Of a DNA stretch of 33,853 nt, positions 8,549-15,905 are shown one piece after another. The notes under the pieces were generated by a model, which was not told the origin of the DNA, ran no database searches, and worked only from the letters and a program-made list of their open reading frames with translations. This DNA is from CAZQEZ01 sp964592475 (GTDB taxonomy: Bacteria > Bacteroidota > Bacteroidia > Cytophagales > Cyclobacteriaceae), in contig CAZQEZ010000038.1 of NCBI GenBank assembly GCA_964592475.1, positions 1 to 33,853 on the forward strand. The letters run 5' to 3'. The translations under genes were made by a program, and so were the position numbers. Each line of letters begins with the position of its first letter. Within the stretch, counting starts at the first letter, position 1.

Positions 8549-9823
8549 TCAGGAAATTCTACTAAACTTCTTGCTGAAATATATAATTGATAAAACCATC
8601 AAAATAAAAATCAATCCTCCCAGAACATATGCAGTCCCCTGAAAAAATGAAAGATAAGATGTCATTGGAAGAAACCCGAATTCTTTTACCAATAAAAGAC
8701 TAATACTTCCCAAGTAGCCGAAGCTATCAGCAATGTACATGATAAAACCAACGGTGGCAGGGTGCTTGAAAGCAGCGATTAATCTTTCAAAAACCAAACA
8801 ATTGAAAGGTATGTAAGCTAAATACAATCCAGTGCCGGTGCATATCATCCACCAGCTAGCACTAATCCATTGCAACTGAAAAAGAAATGTAGATAAGAGT
8901 AACAATAACACACCGGTTAATATGAGATAATGGTTGATTACCAGAGCCCTAAAATTATTTTTTATCAGGAACATAGTACCTACAAGCATCAATACAATGA
9001 CTGAAACAGGAATTTCAGTGAGTACAAATATTTGTGGACTATCTCTTAGTCCTGTTTCATACCAAATATCAGCGATGAAATTGTCTCTGAAATCACGCAT
9101 CATGGTGAGGAATACATAACTTACCACAAGCAACAATATACCTGTGGCAAATTGCCTGATAAACTTAACTCTTTCCAGTTTAGACATAGACACCCTCAGT
9201 GTTCTTTCTTCGATGTCTGGTCCACTGGGAGGCGGCAATTTTTCCAGCCATATTACCATCATTCCTACCACAGGCAAGCATAATAAACCTGTAATAAAGG
9301 GCATCCAAAATACTCCTACTCCCCAATCTACCATTAGCCACTTACCAACTGCTTTTACAAAACCAGAAGAAAAAATAAAGCTGATAGAAAGAAAAGCCCC
9401 CAAAAATTCTGTGGTCCGTCTACCTTCCAAATAACTGAACAAATATCCCCAGATGAGCCCCAGGGGAAATCCGTTGATCAGCATAACTATTATATTGTAA
9501 GGAGAAGGTATTAAGGCAAAAAATAATAGTGTTAACCAGGCTATCAATACCAAACCAAAAATTATTATACCTCGCTTTTGATAGTTTAATTCTGCGATTA
9601 TTTTTATACCAAAAAATTTGCTGGCTGTATAGCCAATAGTTTGTGCAACCACCAACCATATTTTGTAATCTATGGAATAAAAGGTTAAATCACCATAAAC
9701 TGCTACCGTGAATGATTTCCTAAAAGCATACATGCTGGAGTACAACAGAAAGGAAGCTAATGCCAGGGATAGGGTTATTAACAAATGCTGAGTTTTCTCC
9801 CTGGTTTTTGTTGTCGCAAGCAT
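8549..9823 (-). CDS. DUF5690-family MFS-like membrane transporter
   Basis: 424-residue polytopic membrane protein with about 11-12 hydrophobic segments, resembling the DUF5690 family of MFS-like proteins in Bacteroidota. Landmarks are the N-terminal YSSMYAFRKSF, LINGFPLGLIWGYLFSYLEGRR, MMRDFRDNFIADIW and YIPFNCLVFERLIAAFKHP in the C-terminal half. Its start overlaps the stop of the upstream metallophosphoesterase gene by one base, so it is the last intact gene of a translationally coupled operon with phosphonate-type enzymes. By context it may import the organophosphonate substrate; this is inference, since no substrate is established for the family as far as I know. Confidence 0.82.
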   Translation of the reverse strand: MLATTKTREKTQHLLITLSLALASFLLYSSMYAFRKSFTVAVYGDLTFYSIDYKIWLVVAQTIGYTASKFFGIKIIAELNYQKRGIIIFGLVLIAWLTLLFFALIPSPYNIIVMLINGFPLGLIWGYLFSYLEGRRTTEFLGAFLSISFIFSSGFVKAVGKWLMVDWGVGVFWMPFITGLLCLPVVGMMVIWLEKLPPPSGPDIEERTLRVSMSKLERVKFIRQFATGILLLVVSYVFLTMMRDFRDNFIADIWYETGLRDSPQIFVLTEIPVSVIVLMLVGTMFLIKNNFRALVINHYLILTGVLLLLLSTFLFQLQWISASWWMICTGTGLYLAYIPFNCLVFERLIAAFKHPATVGFIMYIADSFGYLGSISLLLVKEFGFLPMTSYLSFFQGTAYVLGGLIFILMVLSIIYFSKKFSRIS

Positions 9824-10617
9824 CAGTAGATAGTTATGGGATAAAGTTGCGCATTGGCCTGTGGATTGTATTGAAATGTGATAAAGGTGTCATCAGGCAT
9901 TGCTTCAACTATACGGTAGCCTTTGTATTCTACCCCCCAACTTCCACCAAAATGACCAGAATAAAGGAATGGCTTTTTATGAAAATACTTTACATGATCT
10001 TCCTGGTGATCATGTCCATGAAACACTGCTTTTACCTTGTCAAAACCTGTCAACAAGTTCATAACCTCCGGGCAATGGACACCATGAGTGGTCCAATCGC
10101 TTTGGCTAATATGTAAAAAAACGAACACTCCTTTTTTATTTCTGGTGGTATCTAATGCCTGCTCAAGCCATTTTAAGTCAGCACACTTATATAATCCATC
10201 CTGATTGGAAGTGTCAGCTAAAACGAAGGCATAACCTTTACATTCAAACACATGATTGGTAGGATATCCCCAGGTAGCTTGCCAATGTTGCAGCGTTACC
10301 TGATCATGATTGCCTCTTACAACCCAATACGGCAACAGAAGTTGATCAAGGCTATGCTTTACTTTTGTTAAAAAATCCGGTTTGTCATGGATTAAATCTC
10401 CATTGAATATTGCCAGGTCCAGGCCGTTATTTTCTTTTTCCATGTTTAGCCATCGTACCATATGCTCAAAATACATTTCATAAGCTGTTTGCTCCTGTCC
10501 ATAATGTCCATCAGATGCTATGGCAAATCGCAATGGCGTAGAACTTTTTGAATAGGCAAGAAACGGAATGGCACCACCCAGTCCCAGGCTTTTGAAGAAT
10601 ACTCTACGATTAGTCAT
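9823..10617 (-). CDS. Tat-exported calcineurin-like metallophosphoesterase
   Basis: 264 residues of the calcineurin-like fold with all five metal-binding motifs: DGH (36-38), GDLIH (73-77), GNHD (102-105), His169 in VFLHIS, and GHDH (201-204). The N-terminus NRRVFFKSLGLGGAIPF is a twin-arginine-type signal, so action in the periplasm or on the cell surface is likely. Such enzymes cleave phosphate mono- or diesters. The start overlaps the end of the upstream phosphonatase-like gene by 8 bp, and the stop overlaps the transporter start. In this operon it may release a phosphonate from an ester before uptake, or salvage phosphate (inference). Confidence 0.88.
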   Translation of the reverse strand: MTNRRVFFKSLGLGGAIPFLAYSKSSTPLRFAIASDGHYGQEQTAYEMYFEHMVRWLNMEKENNGLDLAIFNGDLIHDKPDFLTKVKHSLDQLLLPYWVVRGNHDQVTLQHWQATWGYPTNHVFECKGYAFVLADTSNQDGLYKCADLKWLEQALDTTRNKKGVFVFLHISQSDWTTHGVHCPEVMNLLTGFDKVKAVFHGHDHQEDHVKYFHKKPFLYSGHFGGSWGVEYKGYRIVEAMPDDTFITFQYNPQANAQLYPITIY

Positions 10618-11377
10618 ATATTAAGTCAATCAGTTCGGACAAATGATCAATTATATTATCTGCGCCATTTTTTGACAAATCCTCAGGTTTACCAGCCCCG
10701 TAACTTACCCCTATAACTTTGCCGCAGCCTGCATTTTTTCCCTCTAGTATGTCATTGACTGTGTCACCGACCTTCATTATAACCCCCGGATTTTCCACAT
10801 TAAATTTTTNNNNNNNNNNNNNNNNNNNNNNNNNNNNNNNNNNNNNNNNNNNNNNNNNNNNNNNNNNNNNNNNNNNNNNNNNNNNNNNNNNNNNNNNNNN
10901 NNNNNNNNNTGATCATATCAGGAGCAGGCCGTCCACGCTCTACTTCACTCGCTGAAATAGCGTAGTCAATCAAGCCCTGTTGCTTCCAACCCAATTTTTC
11001 AATAATTATATTTTTCTGCATTGCTGAATAGCCGGTATTCAAGGCAACCCATAATCCCTGTTTTTTTAAATGAGTGAAAACCTGAGACGTTCCGTCCATT
11101 TCTTTTACTTTTGCCTCTTCATAATTTTGCAAGAGATTTTGGTCAAATTCTGATAAACTTTATTAATCAGGGACTCATCCTGTACTCTTGCTTCAGCTAA
11201 AATTTGAGCAATAGCCTCTTTTTTGCTCATGCCGCCTATTGCCTGAATTTGCTCCTGAGTGGCCGGGTATCCATAACCCTTTATAGTGCTTTGCATGGTT
11301 TTGTATACCAGTCCTCCTTCATTTACGGTAGTACCAGCCATATCAAATACCACTATTTTAAATGCTGATTTTTTCAT
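10610..11377 (-). pseudogene. Phosphonatase-like HAD hydrolase (TIGR03351-type), frameshifted and gapped
   Basis: The ATG at 11377 opens a HAD hydrolase with motif I as FDMAGTTV (Asp12, Ala14), the D-x-A-G-T form shared with phosphonoacetaldehyde hydrolase. Cap residues follow (GGMSKKEAIAQIL). Near 11140-11152 the frame shifts: the upstream frame runs to a premature stop after KIMKRQK, while the family-like continuation FDQNLLQNYEEAKVKEMDG is one frame away. Motif II is LNTGYS, then come a 100-N gap (10810-10909) and motif IV VGDTVNDILEGKNAGCG near the end. Both ends overlap neighbours (4 bp with the FAD gene, 8 bp with the phosphoesterase), as in an intact operon, so the frameshift may be a sequencing error rather than decay. 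The role would be C-P bond cleavage or a related dephosphorylation of an aminophosphonate product (TIGR03351 family inference). Confidence 0.75.
10810..10909. other. Assembly gap (100 N)
   Basis: A run of exactly 100 N within the phosphonatase-like gene, between HAD motif II and motif IV; the third motif is hidden here. Confidence 0.98.
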
Positions 11378-12531
11378 GAAAATAATTGTTCAATACTCGC
11401 TTCTGCATAACCGGGAGCTGTACTCATACCTTTGCCAGATATGCCAGTACGAATATGAATATTTGTACCTGCTTCCCTTTCAAAGATCGGATGGTCCGGA
11501 TTTGTCATGTACCTCCCTAACCAATATTGCTGGATTTGCCAATTATTCAAATTAAGCATTTTGCGGGCATAGTCTAAAATCAAATGAATAATGGTCATAT
11601 CTATTTCATTAGATATAGCAGGTTTTTCCGCTACTGAATAGTATTGATGAGAGTCCCCTATGGTTATAGAACCATCCTGGTTATGTTTAAATAAAAGATG
11701 AATGCCGTATTTTTTATAGAGAGTCTCCGAAGCACGAATTTGCAAATCAGAAAAACTGGGACAAATAGAAAATCCGGGATAATGACTCACTGATAATCCC
11801 GACAATATATTGTGAGGAATTTTAATGTCCGATTGAGGAACAGTTCGCATCATGTGCAATACACATACCTGAAGATTGCTTTCTTCAAACTCACCAGGAA
11901 ACAGCATTTGAAATTCAGCTCCATTGCAAACGACTACCTTTGCGGCTGAATATGTTCTCTGATTGGCAGCGGTAACCACAACACCCGATTTCTGCTCCAA
12001 AACTGAAATTACCGGTGCATTATATTCTATTTGTATCAAATCATTTTTTACGAGCTGTTGGTGGAGCAGGTGAATCATGCTTTGAGGTTCAATACTCATA
12101 TCTCCTGGTAAAAATAAACCACCTGCAACGTATTCATGATTGATGAATGAAAACTCATTGATTATTTGTTGCCGATCCAGGTACTGCGGAGCATTTTCTT
12201 CTCTATTTTTTAAATCCGCAAATTCTTTTATCACCTGATGTTCCAATGCTGTTTCTACCAGGTAAAGTGTCCCGTTTCTTTTAAGGGTTAATTCATAATC
12301 TTCATCTAGTTCCTGGTAGATTTGATTACTTCTCCTGGCAAATTGATCCCACTGCCCTGCCTGAGCAATTGTGCCTGTGGCAATCATCCCAAAATTTTGT
12401 ACAGTGGCACCCATTGATTGGGTATCCCTTTCCAGTAGTAAAACATTTAATCCTTTTTTTGAGGCAAAGAAAGCATGAAAAGTACCCAGTACTCCGCCTC
12501 CTACCACAATTAAATCATAATTATCATTCAT
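11374..12531 (-). CDS. TIGR03364-type FAD-dependent oxidoreductase (DAO family)
   Basis: 385-residue flavoprotein of the D-amino-acid oxidase/glycine oxidase superfamily. The N-terminal Rossmann motif is LIVVGGGVLG (7-16), followed by ERD at the end of the second strand. MGATVQNFGMIATG (about 40-53) is the flavin-contacting stretch, and the C-terminal RTGISGKGMSTAPGYAE is the second FAD-binding block. TIGR03364 members are found next to TIGR03351 phosphonatase-like hydrolases and are proposed to deaminate an aminophosphonate oxidatively. Here exactly that neighbour follows, with a 4-bp ATGA-type overlap. The start also overlaps the end of the EEP-family fragment by 8 bp. The enzyme is complete and cytoplasmic. 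Confidence 0.85.
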   Translation of the reverse strand: MNDNYDLIVVGGGVLGTFHAFFASKKGLNVLLLERDTQSMGATVQNFGMIATGTIAQAGQWDQFARRSNQIYQELDEDYELTLKRNGTLYLVETALEHQVIKEFADLKNREENAPQYLDRQQIINEFSFINHEYVAGGLFLPGDMSIEPQSMIHLLHQQLVKNDLIQIEYNAPVISVLEQKSGVVVTAANQRTYSAAKVVVCNGAEFQMLFPGEFEESNLQVCVLHMMRTVPQSDIKIPHNILSGLSVSHYPGFSICPSFSDLQIRASETLYKKYGIHLLFKHNQDGSITIGDSHQYYSVAEKPAISNEIDMTIIHLILDYARKMLNLNNWQIQQYWLGRYMTNPDHPIFEREAGTNIHIRTGISGKGMSTAPGYAEASIEQLFS

Positions 12532-12805
12532 TTTTCACGAAGTTAAAAAGTGCATAAATTCCCCGATGATCCGATGGATAAAAGGGATAAGCAAGGTCAG
12601 CCAAAGAGTCATACTTACCAATTAATCCTACTTCAGTTACCTGGGTACTAGCTTCTTGATAATAAATAAAATCAATCCGGTCCTGAGGGGTTTCAGGAAA
12701 TAAAGGAGACCAGGTATGGCCTGGCTTAAGTATAGGATCAGGATAAAACTCCCTAAAGGCATCTACAAATCCAGCGTTACTTACTGCTACATGTGTTGGC
12801 CAGGT
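12524..12805 (-). pseudogene. C-terminal fragment of an endonuclease/exonuclease/phosphatase (EEP) family protein
   Basis: About 93 recognisable residues from WPTHVAVSNAGFVDAFRE onward, including PGHTWSPL, the catalytic-region block DRIDFIYY and the C-terminal SDHRGIYALF motif with the conserved Asp-His pair. Full EEP-family enzymes of this type are about 280 residues or more; the N-terminal part with the metal-binding Glu and Asn is missing. Just upstream, around 12797-12805, the sequence changes into the start of a sodium:solute symporter in another frame. A TTG at 12829 can open the frame, but the first residues are then out-of-frame symporter DNA. It overlaps the FAD gene start by 8 bp, so it was an operon member before the deletion. 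Confidence 0.82.
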
Positions 12806-12899
12806 TTTTAGAAGCTTTTTTAGCAACAAAAAAACCTATCAATACAGATAATACCAAATACCCTACGATGATCAGGATATCAATCAATGCTAATTTCAT
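12797..12899 (-). pseudogene. N-terminal fragment of a sodium:solute symporter (SSS family)
   Basis: The ATG at 12899 opens MKLALIDILIIVGYLVLSVL followed by IGFFVAKKASKNL, the typical first transmembrane helix and basic loop of SSS-family symporters. The frame then runs out of homology at about 12800 and stops at 12777-12779 after six unrelated residues. All later helices are missing. The break coincides with the start of the EEP-family fragment, so a deletion (or a misassembly) joined the two genes out of frame. The fragment provides the present 5' end of the phosphonate-type operon. Confidence 0.75.
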
Positions 12900-12956
12900 C
12901 TTAAAGAGATTTGTAGTGGTTAACTTATTAGATGGCTATGCATTAAAATTATTAGA

Positions 12957-12978
12957 AAGATCAGCAAAAACTGATCTT
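12957..12978 (-). terminator. Hairpin downstream of the nagB-like gene
   Basis: AAGATCAG (12957-12964) pairs perfectly with CTGATCTT (12971-12978) around a CAAAAA loop, 9 bp after the nagB-like stop. The T-tract on the minus strand is weak (TTCTAATAATTTT), so termination may be partial, with read-through into the operon downstream. Confidence 0.55.
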
Positions 12979-12987
12979 CCCTATAAA

Positions 12988-14907
12988 TCAAAACATCCAG
13001 CGCTTGAAAGCCTCCATAGCTTCATATTCGGGTAAACCAAGTTTGTCATATAAACGAGCGGTTCCACGATTTCTGTCTTCTGCTCGCATCCAAAATTCTC
13101 TTTCGTCAGGACCAGGAAATAATGGCCTGTCCTTTTGAGATTGATGTTTAAAAATTGCTTTTCGCTTACGCGTAAATTCCTGCGGACTAATTGGCACAGC
13201 CATTTCAATATCATCAACATCCCACTCTTGCCACGCGCCACGATAAAGCCATACATAACAATCATTCATCCATTCTTCATCTTTTAAGCGGATAACCGCC
13301 TGCATCACAGCATTCAAACAAACTCTATGGGTACCATGTGGATCGGATAAATCACCGGCTGCATAAATTTGATGTGGTTTTACCTGCTGCAGCAAGTCCA
13401 TTACAATTTGAATATCTTCTTCCGACAATGGTTTCTTTTTTACCCTACCGGTTTCATAAAAGGGCATATCCAGAAAGTGAATGTTTTGATCTTGCACACC
13501 AGAGTACCTACAAGCCGCTTTAGCTTCTCCCCTTCTAATAAGACCTTTTATTTGTTGTAACTCAGGAGTATCAACTTGTCCGGGTGATTTATTTTCGATA
13601 AAATCTTTAAGCTCAGTAAAGAGCCCTGAAACTTCTGCTTCATTATCTTTTTCAATATCTCGATTAAAATCCATCACAAAATCCACAAACCGTAAAGCAT
13701 CATCGTCAAAAACGGCTATGTTACCGGACGTTTGGTAAGCCACGTGCACTTCATTGCCTTGGTCTACCAGTCGAATCAATGTACCTCCCATTGAAATAAC
13801 GTCATCGTCGGGATGCGGACTAAAAATTATAGCTCTTTTTGGATAAGGGACTGCCCTTTCCGGACGCTGACTATCGTCTGCTTTGGGTTTACCTGCAGGC
13901 CAGCCGGTGATCGTGTGTTGCAATTCGTTAAATACCTGAATATTTATTTGGTAAGCAGGACCCTGACCCGTAATCAAGTCGCTCATGCCGTTTTCATTAT
14001 AATCCATATCGGTGAGCTTGAGTATTGGCTTATCCGTTTTTTGACATAGCCATACTACTGCTTTTCGGCGCATGGGTAAAGTCCATTTTACCTGATCTAA
14101 TAACCACGGTGCACGAAAACGACTCAGATAAGCTGCAGAAGCTTCATCTAATATAAAAGTTACATCAGAATGTTCTTGTAAATAAGATGCTGGTAAGGAG
14201 TCAGTAACTTCTCCCTCTATAGCCCTGGCAATCACTTTGGCCTTACCTTCGCCCCACGCCATCAAAAATATTTTACGGGCTTTCATAATAGTACCAATAC
14301 CCATGGTTATTGCTCGTCGTGGTACAAAATCCTCACTGAAAAAGTCACTGGCAGCGTCTCTCCTGGTAATTTTATCAAGTGTAATTAAACGAGTTGCAGA
14401 ATTGTTCCAGGATCCTGGTTCGTTAAAACCAATATGACCAGACCTACCTATACCTAATACCTGAATATCAAGCCCTCCTAACTTATCGATTTTCTCCTCA
14501 TATTTTCGGCAAAAATCTGCCACCTCTTCTTCTTTTAGCGATCCATCAGGAATGTTTATATTTTCTTCAGGTATATCTATATGATCAAACAAGTTCTCAC
14601 GCATAAACCTAACATAACTCTGCAACGTATCAGGCTGCATAGGGTAATACTCATCCAAATTGAAGGTAACTACATTTTTGAAGCTTAGACCTTCTTGCTG
14701 GTGCATACGAATAAGTTCATCGTAACTTCCTACAGGTGATGATCCTGTTGCCAATCCTATTACTGCAGTTTCACCTTTCTTTTGTTTTTCTTTTATCAGC
14801 TTGGCAATTTCGCCAGCCACGAGTTTCGAACCTTCTTTTGATTCATTAAATACATTGGTTTTTACCTTCTCCAATCGGGTCGATTTTTCTTGGCTTTTCA
14901 TCAACAT
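12988..14907 (-). CDS. nagB: Glucosamine-6-phosphate deaminase-like protein fused to a PIG-L/LmbE domain
   Basis: 639 residues in two domains. Residues about 15-270 are NagB-like: ATGSSPVGSYDEL (53-65), VVTFNLDEYYPM (79-90, with Asp85/Glu86), GIGRSGHIGFNEPGS (152-166) and MGIGTIMKA (202-210). His158 and Glu163 match the catalytic His143 and Glu148 of E. coli NagB, but the position of its Asp141 is Ser156. Residues about 355-600 are a PIG-L/LmbE deacetylase-like domain: SPHPDDDVISMGGTL (363-377) and the later GDLSDPHGTHR block carry the usual metal ligands. This long architecture is the Bacteroidota form annotated as deaminase-like. It may act on amino sugars, combining isomerase/deaminase-like and deacetylase-like activities (inference). 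It follows the deoR gene by 27 bp and is likely co-transcribed and controlled by it. Confidence 0.88.
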   Translation of the reverse strand: MLMKSQEKSTRLEKVKTNVFNESKEGSKLVAGEIAKLIKEKQKKGETAVIGLATGSSPVGSYDELIRMHQQEGLSFKNVVTFNLDEYYPMQPDTLQSYVRFMRENLFDHIDIPEENINIPDGSLKEEEVADFCRKYEEKIDKLGGLDIQVLGIGRSGHIGFNEPGSWNNSATRLITLDKITRRDAASDFFSEDFVPRRAITMGIGTIMKARKIFLMAWGEGKAKVIARAIEGEVTDSLPASYLQEHSDVTFILDEASAAYLSRFRAPWLLDQVKWTLPMRRKAVVWLCQKTDKPILKLTDMDYNENGMSDLITGQGPAYQINIQVFNELQHTITGWPAGKPKADDSQRPERAVPYPKRAIIFSPHPDDDVISMGGTLIRLVDQGNEVHVAYQTSGNIAVFDDDALRFVDFVMDFNRDIEKDNEAEVSGLFTELKDFIENKSPGQVDTPELQQIKGLIRRGEAKAACRYSGVQDQNIHFLDMPFYETGRVKKKPLSEEDIQIVMDLLQQVKPHQIYAAGDLSDPHGTHRVCLNAVMQAVIRLKDEEWMNDCYVWLYRGAWQEWDVDDIEMAVPISPQEFTRKRKAIFKHQSQKDRPLFPGPDEREFWMRAEDRNRGTARLYDKLGLPEYEAMEAFKRWMF

Positions 14908-14934
14908 CTATTTATTAAAATTTCAAAATCTAAC

Positions 14935-15684
14935 TTATAAAATATCAATTCCTGCTTTGGCATAAGGTTTCAATAAATCATCATCAGGCGAAAGCTCTGT
15001 TACAATAGTGCTTACCTTTTGCAGATTACATACCAAATAAGGATTTGTAGTATTAATTTTTTCAGAAATTAAAAGGCACACTACCTTGGTAGCGCCATTT
15101 ATTATAGTTCTTTTTACTTGTGCTTCTTCCCAGTCAATTTCAGTAATGCCACTTTCAACATCAATACTGCGAGTACCTAAAAAGCAAAGATCCGCTTTGA
15201 TTCTCTCTAGTGCTTCTATAATGTCAATTCCAATAGTTACCTGGGCATTTTTAAGCACCTTACCTCCCAGAAACATCACATCAATAGTAGGGTGACTACT
15301 CAACTCTACCGCTATGGGCAAGCTATTGGTAAATATTGTAGTTTTCAGATCTTTTGGGAGTGACTTTACAAATTGCAAATTTGTAGTACCGCCATCCATA
15401 ATAACTACATTGCCGTCCCTAATTAAAGGCTGAGCTTTTTCGGCAATAGTTAGTTTATATTCATGAGCATATACTTCTCTTTCTTTATAAGTAAAAGGAT
15501 TGAGAGGATTGAGCATTGCTCCTCCATGAACCTTTTTAATATGACCCATATCAGAAAGCTCTTTTAAGTCTCTTCTGATAGTATCTTCAGATACATTGAG
15601 TTCATTACTTAATTCTGATGAAAGCACCTTGTGATATTTATTGATCATTCTCAATATTTGCGCATGTCGCTCTTCTTTAAGCAT
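14935..15684 (-). CDS. DeoR/GlpR-family transcriptional regulator
   Basis: 249-residue repressor-type regulator. The winged helix at residues 3-58 starts MLKEERHAQILRMI and contains the DeoR signature VSEDTIRRDLKELSDMGHIKKVHGGA. The C-terminal sugar-phosphate sensor (DeoRC, an isomerase-like fold) has IMDGGTTNLQF, IFTNSLPIAVEL and VMFLGGKV. I start at the ATG at 15684; a longer frame to 15756 is rejected because it covers a well-formed promoter (15726-15757) and adds a non-family leader. The gene is 27 bp upstream of the nagB-like gene in the same direction and divergent from the nucleoside transporter, so it may control both. A phosphorylated sugar such as glucosamine-6-phosphate is the likely inducer (inference). 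Confidence 0.9.
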   Translation of the reverse strand: MLKEERHAQILRMINKYHKVLSSELSNELNVSEDTIRRDLKELSDMGHIKKVHGGAMLNPLNPFTYKEREVYAHEYKLTIAEKAQPLIRDGNVVIMDGGTTNLQFVKSLPKDLKTTIFTNSLPIAVELSSHPTIDVMFLGGKVLKNAQVTIGIDIIEALERIKADLCFLGTRSIDVESGITEIDWEEAQVKRTIINGATKVVCLLISEKINTTNPYLVCNLQKVSTIVTELSPDDDLLKPYAKAGIDIL

Positions 15685-15725
15685 GGTAAGTACATGTTTT
15701 TTACTATACAGGAATAAACACGCAA

Positions 15726-15757
15726 CAAAATTACTTTTTATTGCATGAATATGCAAA
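15726..15757 (-). promoter_or_regulatory. Bacteroidota-type promoter of the deoR-nagB operon
   Basis: On the minus strand TTTG (15757-15754), a 20-bp spacer and TAATTTTG (15733-15726) match the Bacteroidota consensus TTTG/N19-21/TAnnTTTG exactly. Transcription would start near 15720, about 36 bases before the deoR ATG. This supports the shorter deoR start. Confidence 0.7.
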
Positions 15758-15893
15758 TTAATTCAAATTTTTAGTGACAAATCAAGCAATAACCGGCAAA
15801 GACAACGATATATAATGTTTTATATTTATATTTTCAAATACGTGCATTAAAAATACCGGCTTCAACTGATTACAATCATAAACATTTTCACTT

Positions 15894-15901
15894 TATTTTT
15901 G
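15894..15901 (+). promoter_or_regulatory. -7 box (TATTTTTG) of the nucleoside transporter gene
   Basis: TATTTTTG fits TAnnTTTG and ends only 4 bp before the ATG at 15906. If used, the transcript would start at or next to the start codon (leaderless or nearly so). No clear -33 TTTG was found at the usual spacing. Confidence 0.45.
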
Positions 15902-15905
15902 CCCG

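Noticed and set aside
9760..10116. A 118-codon plus-strand frame across the transporter and phosphoesterase genes
   Set aside because: It is antisense to two well-supported overlapping genes and resembles nothing known.
15685..15756. Longer start for the DeoR regulator
   Set aside because: It would place a matching -33/-7 promoter inside the coding sequence and adds residues not seen in the family.
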